Shown here: positions 48,410-62,000 of the stretch, piece by piece | Position numbering within the stretch: the first letter of the stretch is position 1 | Layout: each line of letters starts with the position of its first letter | Source of the DNA: Hexactinellida sp. DTS-2022 | Lineage: Eukaryota; Porifera; Hexactinellida | Assembly: GCA_028753945.1 (NCBI GenBank) | Contig: JAPNXP010000002.1 | Span: 11,284,001-11,348,000, forward strand | Length of the DNA: 64,000 bases | Direction: 5' to 3' | Program-made: the position numbers and the translations under genes | Notes under the pieces: generated by a model | What the model saw: the letters and a program-made list of their open reading frames with translations, nothing else | Told to the model about the DNA's origin: nothing | Databases searched by the model: none

Positions 48410-51280
48410 ATGATTCCAATTTTTTTTTTGATAATACGAAGAATTTAACGTCAAATATGTCCTAACAGTGCCAATGAAACTCCACTAACTCAATTGACAT
48501 TCATTTAAGAGCCTAATATATAAAAAAACCGATTTTCAAGTACAATGACTGTCAAAAACTCCCAAATTGATAAATTAATGGTTTAAGGATGTTTCCAATT
48601 GTTTTTTTGATAATACGAAGAATTTAACATCAAATATGTCCTAACAGTGCCAATGAAACTCCACCAACTCAATTGACATTCATTTAAGAGCCTAATATCA
48701 AAAAAAACCGATTTTCAAGTACAATGACTGTCAAAAACTCCCAAAGTAATAAATTAATGGTTTAAGGACGTTGCTAGTTGTTTCTTTTGATGATATGAAG
48801 TATTTATCATCAAAGGTGTCCTAACAGTGCCACTGATACTCCACAAACTCAATAAACATTCATTTGAGAGCCGAATATTGAGAAAAACCAATTTTCGTGT
48901 GCAATGACTGTCAAAAACTCCCAAATTGATAGTTTAATGGTTTAAGGAAGTTGCAAGTTGTTGCTTTTGTTGATAAGAAGTATTTACCGGAACAGGTGTC
49001 CTAACAGTGCCACTGAAACTCCACTCACTCAATTAACATTCATTTAATATTCTCATATATCGAAAAACCAATTTTCGTGTGCAATGAACTTCAAAAACTC
49101 CCAAATTGATTAATTAATGGTTTAAGGATGTTTCCAATTGTTTTTTTGATAATAAGAAGAATTTATCATCAAATATGTCTTAACAGTGCCAATGAAACTC
49201 CACTAACTCAATTAACATTCATTTAAGAGCCTAAAGTCAAGAAAAACCTATTTTTGTGTGCAATGACTGTAAAACTCCCAAATTTATAAATTATTGGATT
49301 AAGGACGTTACCAGTTGTTTCTTATGATGATATGAAGTATTTATCATCAAAATTGTCCTATCAGTGCCACTGAAACTCCACTAACTCAATTGACATTCAT
49401 TAAAGAGCCTAATATCAAAAAAAACCAATTTTCAAGTACAATGACTGTCAAAAACTCCCAAATTGATAAATTATTGGTTTAAGGACGTTGATTGTTGTTT
49501 CTTTTGATGATATGAAGTATTTATCATCAAAAGTGTCCTAACAGTGCCACTGATACTCCACAAACTCAATAAACATTCATTTGAGAGCCTAATATTGAGA
49601 AAAACCAATTTTCGTATGCAATGACTGTCAAAAACTCCCAAATTGATAAATTAATGGTTTAAGGATGTTTCCAAATGTTTTTTTGATAATAAGAAGAATT
49701 TATCATCAAATATGTCCTAACAGTGCCAATGACCTCCACTAACTCAATTAACATTCATTTAAGAGCCTAATATCACGAAAAACCAATTTTCGTGTGTAAT
49801 GACTGTCAAAAACTCCCAAATTGATAAATTAATGGTTTAAGGATGATTCCAATTTTTTTTTTGATAATACGAAGAATTTAACGTCAAATATGTCCTAACA
49901 GTGCCAATGAAACTCCACTAACTCAATTGACATTCATTTAAGAGCCTAATATATAAAAAAACCGATTTTCAAGTACAATGACTGTCAAAAACTCCCAAAT
50001 TGATAAATTAATGGTTTAAGGACGTTGCTAGTTGTTTCTTTTGATGATATGAAGTATTTATCATCAAAGGTGTCCTAACAGTGCCACTTATACTCCACAA
50101 ACTCAATAAACATTCATTTGAGAGCCTAATATTGAGAAAAACCAATTTTCGTGTGCAATGACTGTCAAAAACTCCCAAATTGATAAATTAATGGTTTAAG
50201 GATGTTTCCAATTGTTTTTTTGATAATACGAAGAATTTAACATCAAATATGTCCTAACAGTGCCAATGAAACTCCACCAACTCAATTGACATTCATTTAA
50301 GAGCCTAATATCAAAAAAAACCGATTTTCAAGTACAATGACTGTCAAAAACTCCCAAAGTAATAAATTAATGGTTTAAGGACGTTGCTAGTTGTTTCTTT
50401 TGATGATATGAAGTATTTATCATCAAAGGTGTCCTAACAGTGCCACTGATACTCCACAAACTCAATAAACATTCATTTGAGAGCCGAATATTGAGAAAAA
50501 CCAATTTTCGTGTGTAATGACTGTCAAAAACTCCCAAATTGATAAATTAATGGTTTAAGGATGATTCCAATTTTTTTTTTGATAATACGAAGAATTTAAC
50601 GTCAAATATGTCCTAACAGTGCCAATGAAACTCCACTAACTCAATTGACATTCATTTAAGAGCCTAATATATAAAAAAACCGATTTTCAAGTACAATGAC
50701 TGTCAAAAACTCCCAAATTGATAAATTAATGGTTTAAGGACGTTGCTAGTTGTTTCTTTTGATGATATGAAGTATTTATCATCAAAGGTGTCCTAACAGT
50801 GCCACTTATACTCCACAAACTCAATAAACATTCATTTGAGAGCCTAATATTGAGAAAAACCAATTTTCGTGTGCAATGACTGTCAAAAACTCCCAAATTG
50901 ATAAATTAATGGTTTAAGGATGTTTCCAATTGTTTTTTTGATAATACGAAGAATTTAACATCAAATATGTCCTAACAGTGCCAATGAAACTCCACCAACT
51001 CAATTGACATTCATTTAAGAGCCTAATATCAAAAAAAACCGATTTTCAAGCACAATGACTGTCAAAAACTCCCAAAGTAATAAATTAATGGTTTAAGGAC
51101 GTTGCTAGTTGTTTCTTTTGATGATATGAAGTATTTATCATCAAAGGTGTCCTAACAGTGCCACTGATACTCCACAAACTCAATAAACATTCATTTGAGA
51201 GCCGAATATTGAGAAAAACCAATTTTCGTGTGTAATGACTGTCAAAAACTCCCAAATTGATAGTTTAATGGTTTAAGGAA
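48410..51280. repeat. Local expansion inside the 3.63-kb unit (8 + 4 monomers)
   Basis: The private variant GATGATTCCAATTTTTTTTT begins at 48410, 49842 and 50560, offsets of 1432 and 718 bp. The sum, 2150 bp, equals the excess of this unit (5777 bp) over the standard 3628 bp. The abnormal length is therefore explained by an eight-monomer and a four-monomer tandem duplication. Confidence 0.9.
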
Positions 51281-53219
51281 GTTGCAAGTTGTTTCTTTTG
51301 TTGATAAGAAGTATTTACCGGAACAGGTGTCCTAACAGTGCCACTGAAACTCCACTCACTCAATTAACATTCATTTAATATTCTCATATATCGAAAAACC
51401 AATTTTCGTGTGCAATGAACTTCAAAAACTCCCAAATTGATTAATTAATGGTTTAAGGATGTTTCCAATTGTTTTTTTGATAATAAGAAGAATTTATCAT
51501 CAAATATGTCTTAACAGTGCCAATGAAACTCCACTAACTCAATTAACATTCATTTAAGAGCCTAAAATCAAGAAAAACCTATTTTTGTGTGCAATGACTG
51601 TAAAACTCCCAAATTTATAAATTATTGGATTAAGGACGTTACCAGTTGTTTGGTTTGATGATAAGAAGTATTTATCATGAAAAGTGTCCTAACAGTGCCA
51701 CTGATACTCCACAAACTCAATTAACATTCATTTGAGAGCCTAATATTGAGAAAAACCAATTTTCGTGTGCAATGACTGTCAAAAACTCCCAAATTGATAG
51801 TTTAATGGTTTAAGGAAGTTGCTAGTTGTTTCTTTTGTTGATAAGAAGTATTTACCGGAACAGGTGTCCTAACAGTGCCAATGAAACTCCACTCACTCAA
51901 TTAACATTCATTTAATATTCTCATATATCGAAAAACCAATTTTCGTGTGCAATGACCTTCAAAAACTCCCAAATTGATTAATTAATGGTTTAAGGATGTT
52001 TCCAATTGTTTTTTTGATAATAAGAACAATTTATCATCAAATATGTCCTAATAGTGCCAATGAAAGTCCACTAACTCAATTAACATTCATTTGAGAGCAT
52101 AATATCGAGGAAAACCAATTTTTGTGTGCAATGACTGTAAAAACTCCCAAATTGATAAATTAAGGGATTTAGGACGTTTAAAGTTGTTTCGTTTGATGAT
52201 AAGAATAATTTATCACGTTTCCAGTTGTTTCTTTTGATGATAAGAAGTATTTACCGTAAAATGTGTCCTAACAGTGCCACTGAAACTCCACTCACTCAAT
52301 TTACATTCATTTAAATGCCTAATATCGAGGAAACCAATTTTTGTGTGCAATGACTTTAAAAACTCCCAAAATTATAAATTAGTGGATTAATGACGTTTCA
52401 AGTTGTTTCGTTTGATGATAAGAAGTATTTATAATCAAAATTGTCCTATCAGTGCCACTGAAACTCCACTAACTCAATTGACATTCATTTAAGAGCCTAA
52501 TATCAAGAAAAACCAATTTTCATGTACAATGACAGTCAAAAACTCCCAAATTGATAGATTAATGGTTTAAGGACGTTGCTAGTTGTTTCTTATGATGATA
52601 TGAAGTATTAATCATCAAAGGTGTCCTAACAGTGCCACTGATACTCCACAAACTCAATTAACATTCATTTGAGAGCCTAATTTTGAGAAAAACCAATTTT
52701 CGTGTGCAATGACCGTTAAAAACTCCCAAATTGATAAATTAATGGTTTAAGGATGTTTCCAATTGTTTTTTTGATAATAAGAAGAATTTATCATCAAATA
52801 TGTCGTAACAGTGCCAATGATACTCCACTAACTCAATTAACATTCTTTTAAGAGCCTAATATCAAGAAAAACCTATTTTTGTGTGCAATGACTGTAAATA
52901 CACCCAAATTGACAAATTAATGGATTAAGGACGTTTCCAGTTGTTTAGTTTGATTTTAAGAAGTATTTATCATCAAAAGTGTCCTAACAGTGCCACTGAA
53001 ACTCCACAAAGTCAATTAACATTCATTTAATAGCCTAATTTCGAGAAAAACCAATTTTTGTCTGCAATGACTGTCAAAAAGTATGAAATAGATAAATTAG
53101 TGGTTTATGGAAGTTTCGAGTTGTTTCTTTTCATGATAAGAAATATAAACCGTAAATTTGTCCTAACTGTGCCACTGAAATTCCACTCACTCAATTAACA
53201 TTCTTTTAATAGCCTAATA

Positions 53220-54650
53220 TCGAGAAAAACCAATTTCTGTGTGCAATGACTGTCAAAAACTCAGAAATTGATAAATTGTTGTTTTAAGGTCGTTTCCATT
53301 TGTTTCTTTTGATGATTCGAAGAATTTATCATCTAATAAGTCCTAACAGTCCCAATGAAACTCTTCTAACTCAATTAACATTCATTTAATAGCCTAATAT
53401 CGAGAAAAACCAATTTTCATGTACAATGACTGTCAAAAACTCCCAAATTGATAAATTAATGGTTTAAGGACGTTGCTAGTTGTTTCTTTTGATGATATGA
53501 AATATTTATCATCAAAAGTGTCCTAACAGTGCCACTGAAACTCCACTAACTCAATTGACATTCATTTAAGAGCCTAATATCAAGAAAAACCAATTTTCAA
53601 GTACAATGACTGTCAAAAACTCCCAAATTGATAGATTAATGGTTTAAGGACGTTGCTAGTTGTTTCTTATGATGATATGAAGTATTTATCATCAAAATTG
53701 TCCTATCAGTGCCACTGAAACTGCACTAACTCAATTGACATTCATTAAAGAGCCTAATATCAAAAAAAACCAATTTTCAAGTACAATGACTGTCAAAAAC
53801 TCCCAAATTGATAAATTATTGGTTTAAGGACGTTGATTGTTGTTTCTTTTGATGATATGAAGTATTTATCATCAAAAGTGTCCTAACAGTGCCACTGATA
53901 CTCCACAAACTCAATTAACATTCTTTTAATAGCCTAATATCGAGAAAAACCAATTTCTGTGTGCAATGACTGTCAAAAACTCAGAAATTGATAAATTGTT
54001 GTTTTAAGGTCGTTTCCATTTGTTTCTTTTGATGATTCGAAGAATTTATCATCTAATAAGTCCTAACAGTCCCAATGAAACTCTTCTAACTCAATTAACA
54101 TTCATTTAATATCCTAATATCGAGAAAAACCAATTTTCATGTACAATGACTGTCAAAAACTCCCAAATTGATAAATTAATGGTTTAAGGACGTTGCTAGT
54201 TGTTTCTTTTGATGATATGAAATATTTATCATCAAAAGTGTCCTAACAGTGCCACTGAAACTCCACTAACTCAATTGACATTCATTTAAGAGCCTAATAT
54301 CAAGAAAAACCAATTTTCAAGTACAATGACTGTCAAAAACTCCCAAATTGATAGATTAATGGTTTAAGGACGTTGCTAGTTGTTTCTTATGATGATATGA
54401 AGTATTTATCATCAAAATTGTCCTATCAGTGCCACTGAAACTCCACTAACTCAATTGACATTCATTAAAGAGCCTAATATCAAAAAAAACCAATTTTCAA
54501 GTACAATGACTGTCAAAAACTCCCAAATTGATAAATTATTGGTTTAAGGACGTTGATTGTTGTTTCTTTTGATGATATGAAGTATTTATCATCAAAAGTG
54601 TCCTAACAGTGCCACTGATACTCCACAAACTCAATAAACATTCATTTGAG
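53220..54650. repeat. Four-monomer tandem duplication, 720 bp
   Basis: AGGTCGTTTCCATTTG occurs at 53287 and again at 54007. The intervening four monomers are repeated nearly exactly, with GAAATATTTATCATC and ATTCATTAAAGAGCC in both. The second copy then rejoins the normal unit order. Confidence 0.9.
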
Positions 54651-57600
54651 AGCCTAATATTGAGAAAAACCAATTTTCGTATGCAATGACTGTCAAAAAC
54701 TCCCAAATTGATAAATTAATGGTTTAAGGATGTTTCCAAATGTTTTTTTGATAATAAGAAGAATTTATCATCAAATATGTCCTAACAGTGCCAATGACCT
54801 CCACTAACTCAATTAACATTCATTTAAGAGCCTAATATCACGAAAAACCAATTTTCGTGTGTAATGACTGTCAAAAACTCCCAAATTGATAAATTAATGG
54901 TTTAAGGATGATTCCAATTTTTTTTTTGATAATACGAAGAATTTAACGTCAAATATGTCCTAACAGTGCCAATGAAACTCCACTAACTCAATTGACATTC
55001 ATTTAAGAGCCTAATATATAAAAAAACCGATTTTCAAGTACAATGACTGTCAAAAACTCCCAAATTGATAAATTAATGGTTTAAGGACGTTGCTAGTTGT
55101 TTCTTTTGATGATATGAAGTATTTATCATCAAAGGTGTCCTAACAGTGCCACTTATACTCCACAAACTCAATAAACATTCATTTGAGAGCCTAATATTGA
55201 GAAAAACCAATTTTCGTGTGCAATGACTGTCAAAAACTCCCAAATTGATAAATTAATGGTTTAAGGATGTTTCCAATTGTTTTTTTGATAATACGAAGAA
55301 TTTAACATCAAATATGTCCTAACAGTGCCAATGAAACTCCACCAACTCAATTGACATTCATTTAAGAGCCTAATATCAAAAAAAACCGATTTTCAAGTAC
55401 AATGACTGTCAAAAACTACAAATTAATAAATTAATGGTTTATGGACGTTGCTAGTTGTTTCTTTTGATGATATGAAGTATTTATCATCAAAGGTGTCCTA
55501 ACAGTGCCACTGATACTCCACAAACTCAATAAACATTCATTTGAGAGCCGAATATTGAGAAAAACCAATTTTCGTGTGCAATGACTGTCAAAAACTCCCA
55601 AATTGATAGTTTAATGGTTTAAGGAAGTTGCAAGTTGTTTCTTTTGTTGATAAGAAGTATTTACCGGAACAGGTGTCCTAACAGTGCCACTGAAACTCCA
55701 CTCACTCAATTAACATTCATTTAATATTCTCATATATCGAAAAACCAATTTTCGTGTGCAATGAACTTCAAAAACTCCCAAATTGATTAATTAATGGTTT
55801 AAGGATGTTTCCAATTGTTTTTTTGATAATAAGAAGAATTTATCATCAAATATGTCTTAACAGTGCCAATGAAACTCCACTAACTCAATTAACATTCATT
55901 TAAGAGCCTAAAATCAAGAAAAACCTATTTTTGTGTGCAATGACTGTAAAACTCCCAAATTTATAAATTATTGGATTAAGGACGTTTCCAGTTGTTTGGT
56001 TTGATGATAAGAAGTATTTATCATGAAAAGTGTCCTAACAGTGCCACTGATACTCCAAAAACTCAATTAACATTCTTTTGAGAGCCTAATATTGAGAAAA
56101 ACCAATTTTCGTGTGCAATGACTGTCAAAAACTCCCAAATTGATAGTTTAATGGTTTAAGGAAGTTGCTAGTTGTTTCTTTTGTTGATAAGAAGTATTTA
56201 CCGGAACAGGTGTCCTAACAGTGCCACTGAAACTCCACTCACTCAATTAACATTCATTTAATATTCTCATATATCGAAAAACCAATTTTCGTGTGCAATG
56301 ACCTTCAAAAACTCCCAAATTGATTAATTAATGGTTTAAGGATGTTTCCAATTGTTTTTTTGATAATAAGAACAATTTATCATCAAATATGTCCTAATAG
56401 TGCCAATGAAAGTCCACTAACTCAATTAACATTCATTTGAGAGCCTAATATCGAGGAAAACCAATTTTTGTGTGCAATGACTGTAAAAACTCCCAAATAG
56501 ATAAATTAAGGGATTTAGGACGTTTATAGTTGTTTCGTTTGATGATAAAATAATTTATCACGTTTCCAGTTGTTTCTTTTGATGATAAGAAGTATTTATG
56601 TAAAATGTGTCCTAACAGTGCCACTGAAACTCCACTCACTCAATTTACATTCATTTAAATGCCTAATATCGAGGAAACCAATTTTTGTGTGCAATGACTT
56701 TAAAAACTCCCAAATTGATAAATTAATGGATTAATGACGTTTCCAGTTGTTTTGTTTGATGATAAGAAGTATTTATCATCAAAATTGTCCTATCAGTGCC
56801 ACTGAAACTCCACTAACTCAATTGACATTCATTTAAGAGCCTAATATCAAGAAAAACCAATTTTCATGTACAATGACAGTCAAAAACTCCCAAATTGATA
56901 GAATAATGGTTTAAGGACGTTGCTAGTTGTTTCTTATGATGATATGAAGTATTAATCATCAAAGGTGTCCTAACAGTGCCACTGATACTCCACAAACTCA
57001 ATTAACATTCATTTGAGAGCCTAATATTGAGAAAAACCAATTTTCGTGTGCAATGACCGTTAAAAACTCCCAAATTGATAAATTAATGGTTTAAGGATGT
57101 TTCCAATTGTTTTTTTGATAATAAGAAGAATTTATCATCAAATATGTCGTAACAGTGCCAATCATACTCCACTAACTCAATTAACATTCTTTTAAGAGCC
57201 TAATATCAAGAAAAACCTATTTTGTGTGCAATGACTGTAAATACACCCAAATTGACAAATTAATGGATTAAGGACGTTTCCAGTTGTTTAGTTTGATGAT
57301 AAGAAGTATTTATCATCAAAAGTGTCCTAACAGTGCCACTGAAACTCCACAAAGTCAATTAACATTCATTTAATAGCCTAATTTCGAGAAAGACCAATTT
57401 TTGTCTGCAATGACTGTCAAAAAGTATGAAATAGATAAATTAGTGGTTTATGGAAGTTTCGAGTTGTTTCTTTTGATGATAAGAAATATAAACCGTAAAT
57501 TTTTTCCTAACTGTGCCACTGAAATTCCACTCACTCAATTAACATTCTTTTAATAGCCTAATATCGAGAAAAACCAATTTCTGTGTGCAATGACTGTCAA

Positions 57601-60600
57601 AAACTCAGAAATTGATAAATTGTTGTTTTAAGGTCGTTTCCAATTGTTTCTTTTGATGATTCGAAGAATTTATCATCTAATAAGTCCTAACAGTCCCAAT
57701 GAAACTCTTCTAACTCAATTAACATTCATTTAATAGCCTAATATCGAGAAAAACCAATTTTCAAGTACAATGACTGTCAAAAACTCCCAAATTGATAAAT
57801 TAATGGTTTAAGGACGTTGCTAGTTGTTTCTTTTGATGATATGAAGTATTTATCATCAAAGGTGTCCTAACAGTGCCACTGAAACTCCACTAACTCAATT
57901 GACATTCATTTAAGAGCCTAATATCGAGAAAAACCAATTTTCAAGTACAATGACTGTCAAAAACTCCCAAATTGATAAATTAATGGTTTAAGGACGTTGC
58001 TAGTTGTTTCTTTTGATGATATGAAGTATTTATCATCAAAAGTGTCCTAACAGTGCCACTGAAACTCCACTAACTCAATTGACATTCATTTAAGAGCCTA
58101 ATATCAAGAAAAACCAATTTTCAAGTACAATGACTGTCAAAAACTCCCAAATTGATAGATTAATGGTTTAAGGACGTTGCTAGTTGTTTCTTATGATGAT
58201 ATGAAGTATTTATCATCAAAATTGTCCTATCAGTGCCACTGAAACTCCACTAACTCAATTGACATTCATTTGAGAGCCTAATATTGAGAAAAACCAATTT
58301 TCATATGCAATGACTGTCAAAAACTCCCAAATTGATAAATTAATGGTTTAAGGATGTTTCCAAATGTTTTTTTGATAATAAGAAGAATTTATCATCAAAT
58401 ATGTCCTAACAGTGCCAATGACCTCCACTAACTCAATTAACATTCATTTAAGATCCTAATATCATGAAAAACCAATTTTCGTGTGCAATGACTGTCAAAA
58501 ACTCCCAAATTGATAAATTAATGGTTTAAGGATGTTTCCAATTGTTTTTTTGATAATAAGAAGAATTTATAATCAAATATGTCCTAATAGTGCCAATGAA
58601 ACTCCACTAAATCAATTAACATTCATTTAAGAGCCTAATATCACGAAAAACCAATTTTCGTGTGCAATGACTGTCAAAAACTCCCAAATTGATAAATTAA
58701 TGGTTTAAGGATGTTTCCAATTGTTTTTTTGATAATACGAAGAATTTAACATCAAATATGTCCTAACAGTGCCAATGAAACTCCACTAACTCAATTGACA
58801 TTCATTTAAGAGCCTAATATAAAAAAAAAACCGATTTTCAAGTACAATGACTGTCAAAAACTCCCAAATTGATAAATTAATGGTTTAAGGACGTTGCTAG
58901 TAGTTTCTTTTGATGATATGAAGTATTTATCATCAAAGGTGTCCTAACAGTGCCACTGATACTCCACAAACTCAATAAACATTCATTTGAGAGCCTAATA
59001 TTGAGAAAAACCAATTTTCGTGTGCAATGACTGTCAAAAACTCCCAAATTGATAAATTAATGGTTTAAGGATGTTTCCAATTGTTTTTTTTATAATACGA
59101 AGAATTTAACATCAAATATGTCCTAACAGTGCCAATGAAACTCCACTAACTCAATTGACATTCATTTTTTGAGCCTAATATAAAAAAAACCCATTTTCAA
59201 GTACAATGACTGTCAAAAACTCCCAAATTGATAAATTAATGGTTTAAGGACGTTGCTAGTTGTTTCTTTTGATGATATGAAGTATTTATCATCAAAGGTG
59301 TCCTAACAGTGCCACTGATACTCCACAATCTCAATTAACATTCATTTGAGAGCCGAATATTGAGAAAAACCAATTTTCGTGTGCAATGACTGTCAAAAAC
59401 TCCCAAATTGATAGTTTAATGGTTTAAGGAAGTTGCAAGTTGTTTCTTTTGTTGATAAGAAGTATTTACCGGAACAGGTGTCCTAACAGTGCCACTGAAA
59501 CTCCACTCACTCAATTAAGATTCATTTAATATTCTCATATATCGAAAAACCAATTTTCGTGTGCAATGAACTTCAAAAACTCCCAAATTGATTAATTAAT
59601 GGTTTAAGGATGTTTCCAATTGTTTTTTTGATAATAAGAAGAATTTATCATCAAATATGTCTTAACAGTGCCAATGAAACTCCACTAACTCAATTAACAT
59701 TCATTTAAGAGCCTAAAATGAAGAAAAACCTATTTTTGTGTGCAATGACTGTAAAACTCCGAAATTTATAAATTATTGGATTAAGGACGTTTCCAGTTGT
59801 TTGGTTTGATGATAAGAAGTATTTATCATGAAAAGTGTCCTAACAGTGCCACTGATACTCCACAAACTCAATTAACATTCATTTGAGAGCCTAATATTGA
59901 GAAAAACCAATTTTCGTGTGCAATGACTGTCAAAAACTCCCAAATTGATAGTTTAATGGTTTAAGGAAGTTGCTAGTTGTTTCTTTTGTTGATAAGAAGT
60001 ATTTACCGGAACAGGTGTCCTAACAGTGCCACTGAAACTCCACTCACTCAATTAACATTCATTTAATATTCTCATATATCGAAAAACCAATTTTCGTGTG
60101 CAATGACCTTCAAAAACTCCCAAATTGATTAATTAATGGTTTAAGGATGTTTCCAATTGTTTTTTTGATAATAAGAACTATTTATCATCAAATATGTCCT
60201 AATAGTGCCAATGAAAGTCCACTAACTCAATTAACATTCATTTGAGAGCCTAATATCGAGGAAAACCAATTTTTGTGTGCAATGACTGTAAAAACTCCCA
60301 AATAGATAAATTAAGGGATTTAGGACGTTTAAAGTTGTTTCGTTTAATGATAAGAATAATTTATCACGTTTCCAGTTGTTTCTTTTGATGATAAGAAGTA
60401 TTTACCGTAAAATGTGTCCTAACAGTGCCACTGAAACTCCACTCACTCAATTTACATTTATTTAAATGCCTAATATCGAGGAAACCAATTTTTGTGTGCA
60501 ATGACTTTAAAAACTCCCAAATTGATAAATTAATGGATTAATGACGTTTCCAGTTGTTTCGTTTGATGATAAGAAGTATTTATCATCAAAATTGTCCTAT

Positions 60601-61379
60601 CAGTGCCACTGAAACTCCACTAACTCAATTGACATTCATTTAAGAGCCTAATATCAAGAAAAACCAATTTTCATGTACAATGACAGTCAAAAACTCCCAA
60701 ATTGATAGATTAATGGTTTAAGGACGTTGCTAGTTGTTTCTTATGATGATATGAAGTATTAATCATCATAGGTGTCCTAACAGTGCCACTGATACTCCAC
60801 AAACTCAATTAACATTCATTTGAGAGCCTAATATTGAGAAAAACCAATTTTCGTGTGCAATGACCGTTAAAAACTCCCAAATTGATAAATTAATGGTTTA
60901 AGGATGTTTCCAATTGTTTTTTTGATAATAAGAAGAATTTATCATCAAATATGTCGTAACAGTGCCAATCATACTCCACTAACTCAATTAACATTCTTTT
61001 AAGAGCCTAATATCAAGAAAAACCTATTTTTGTGTGCAATGACTGTAAATACACCCAAATTGACAAATTAATGGATTAAGGACGTTTCCAGTTGTTTAGT
61101 TTGATGATAAGAAGTATTTATCATCAAAAGTGTCCTAACAGTGCCACTGAAACTCCACAAAGTCAATTAACATTCATTTAATAGCCTAATTTCGAGAAAG
61201 ACCAATTTTTGTCTGCAATGACTGTCAAAAAGTATGAAATAGATAAATTAGTGGTTTATGGAAGTTTCGAGTTGTTTCTTTTGATGATAAGAAATATAAA
61301 CCGTAAATTTTTTCCTAACTGTGCCACTGAAATTCCACTCACTCAATTAACATTCTTTTAATAGCCTAATATCGAGAAA

Positions 61380-62000
61380 AACCAATTTCTGTGTGCAATG
61401 ACTGTCAAAAACTCAGAAATTGATAAATTGTTGTTTTAAGGTCGTTTCCAATTGTTTCTTTTGATGATTCGAAGAATTTATCATCTAATAAGTCCTAACA
61501 GTCCCAATGAAACTCTTCTAACTCAATTAACATTCATTTAATAGCCTAATATCGAGAAAAACCAATTTTCAAGTACAATGACTGTCAAAAACTCCCAAAT
61601 TGATAAATTAATGGTTTAAGGACGTTACTAGTTGTTTCTTTTGATGATATGAAGTATTTATCATCAAAGGTGTCCTAACAGTGCCACTGAAACTCCACTC
61701 ACTCAATTAACATTCTTTTAATAGCCTAATATCGAGAAAAACCAATTTCTGTGTGCAATGACTGTCAAAAACTCAGAAATTGATAAATTGTTGTTTTAAG
61801 GTCGTTTCCATTTGTTTCTTTTGATGATTCGAAGAATTTATCATCTAATAAGTCCTAACAGTCCCAATGAAACTCTTCTAACTCAATTAACATTCATTTA
61901 ATAGCCTAATATCGAGAAAAACCAATTTTCAAGTACAATGACTGTCAAAAACTCCCAAATTGATAAATTAATGGTTTAAGGACGTTGCTAGTTGTTTCTT
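61380..62000. repeat. Two-monomer tandem duplication, 360 bp
   Basis: AGGTCGTTTCCA occurs at 61439 and 61799, 360 bp apart. The monomer pair carrying ACTCAGAAATTG and CAGTCCCAATGAAACTCTTC is repeated. The first copy reads CCAATTGTTTC and the second CCATTTGTTTC. Confidence 0.88.

Noticed and set aside
56445..56639. 64-codon minus-strand open frame in the satellite
   Set aside because: It reads through a long-monomer copy in the same way as the frame at 24371-24628. It is open only through local point changes and has no recognisable domain.
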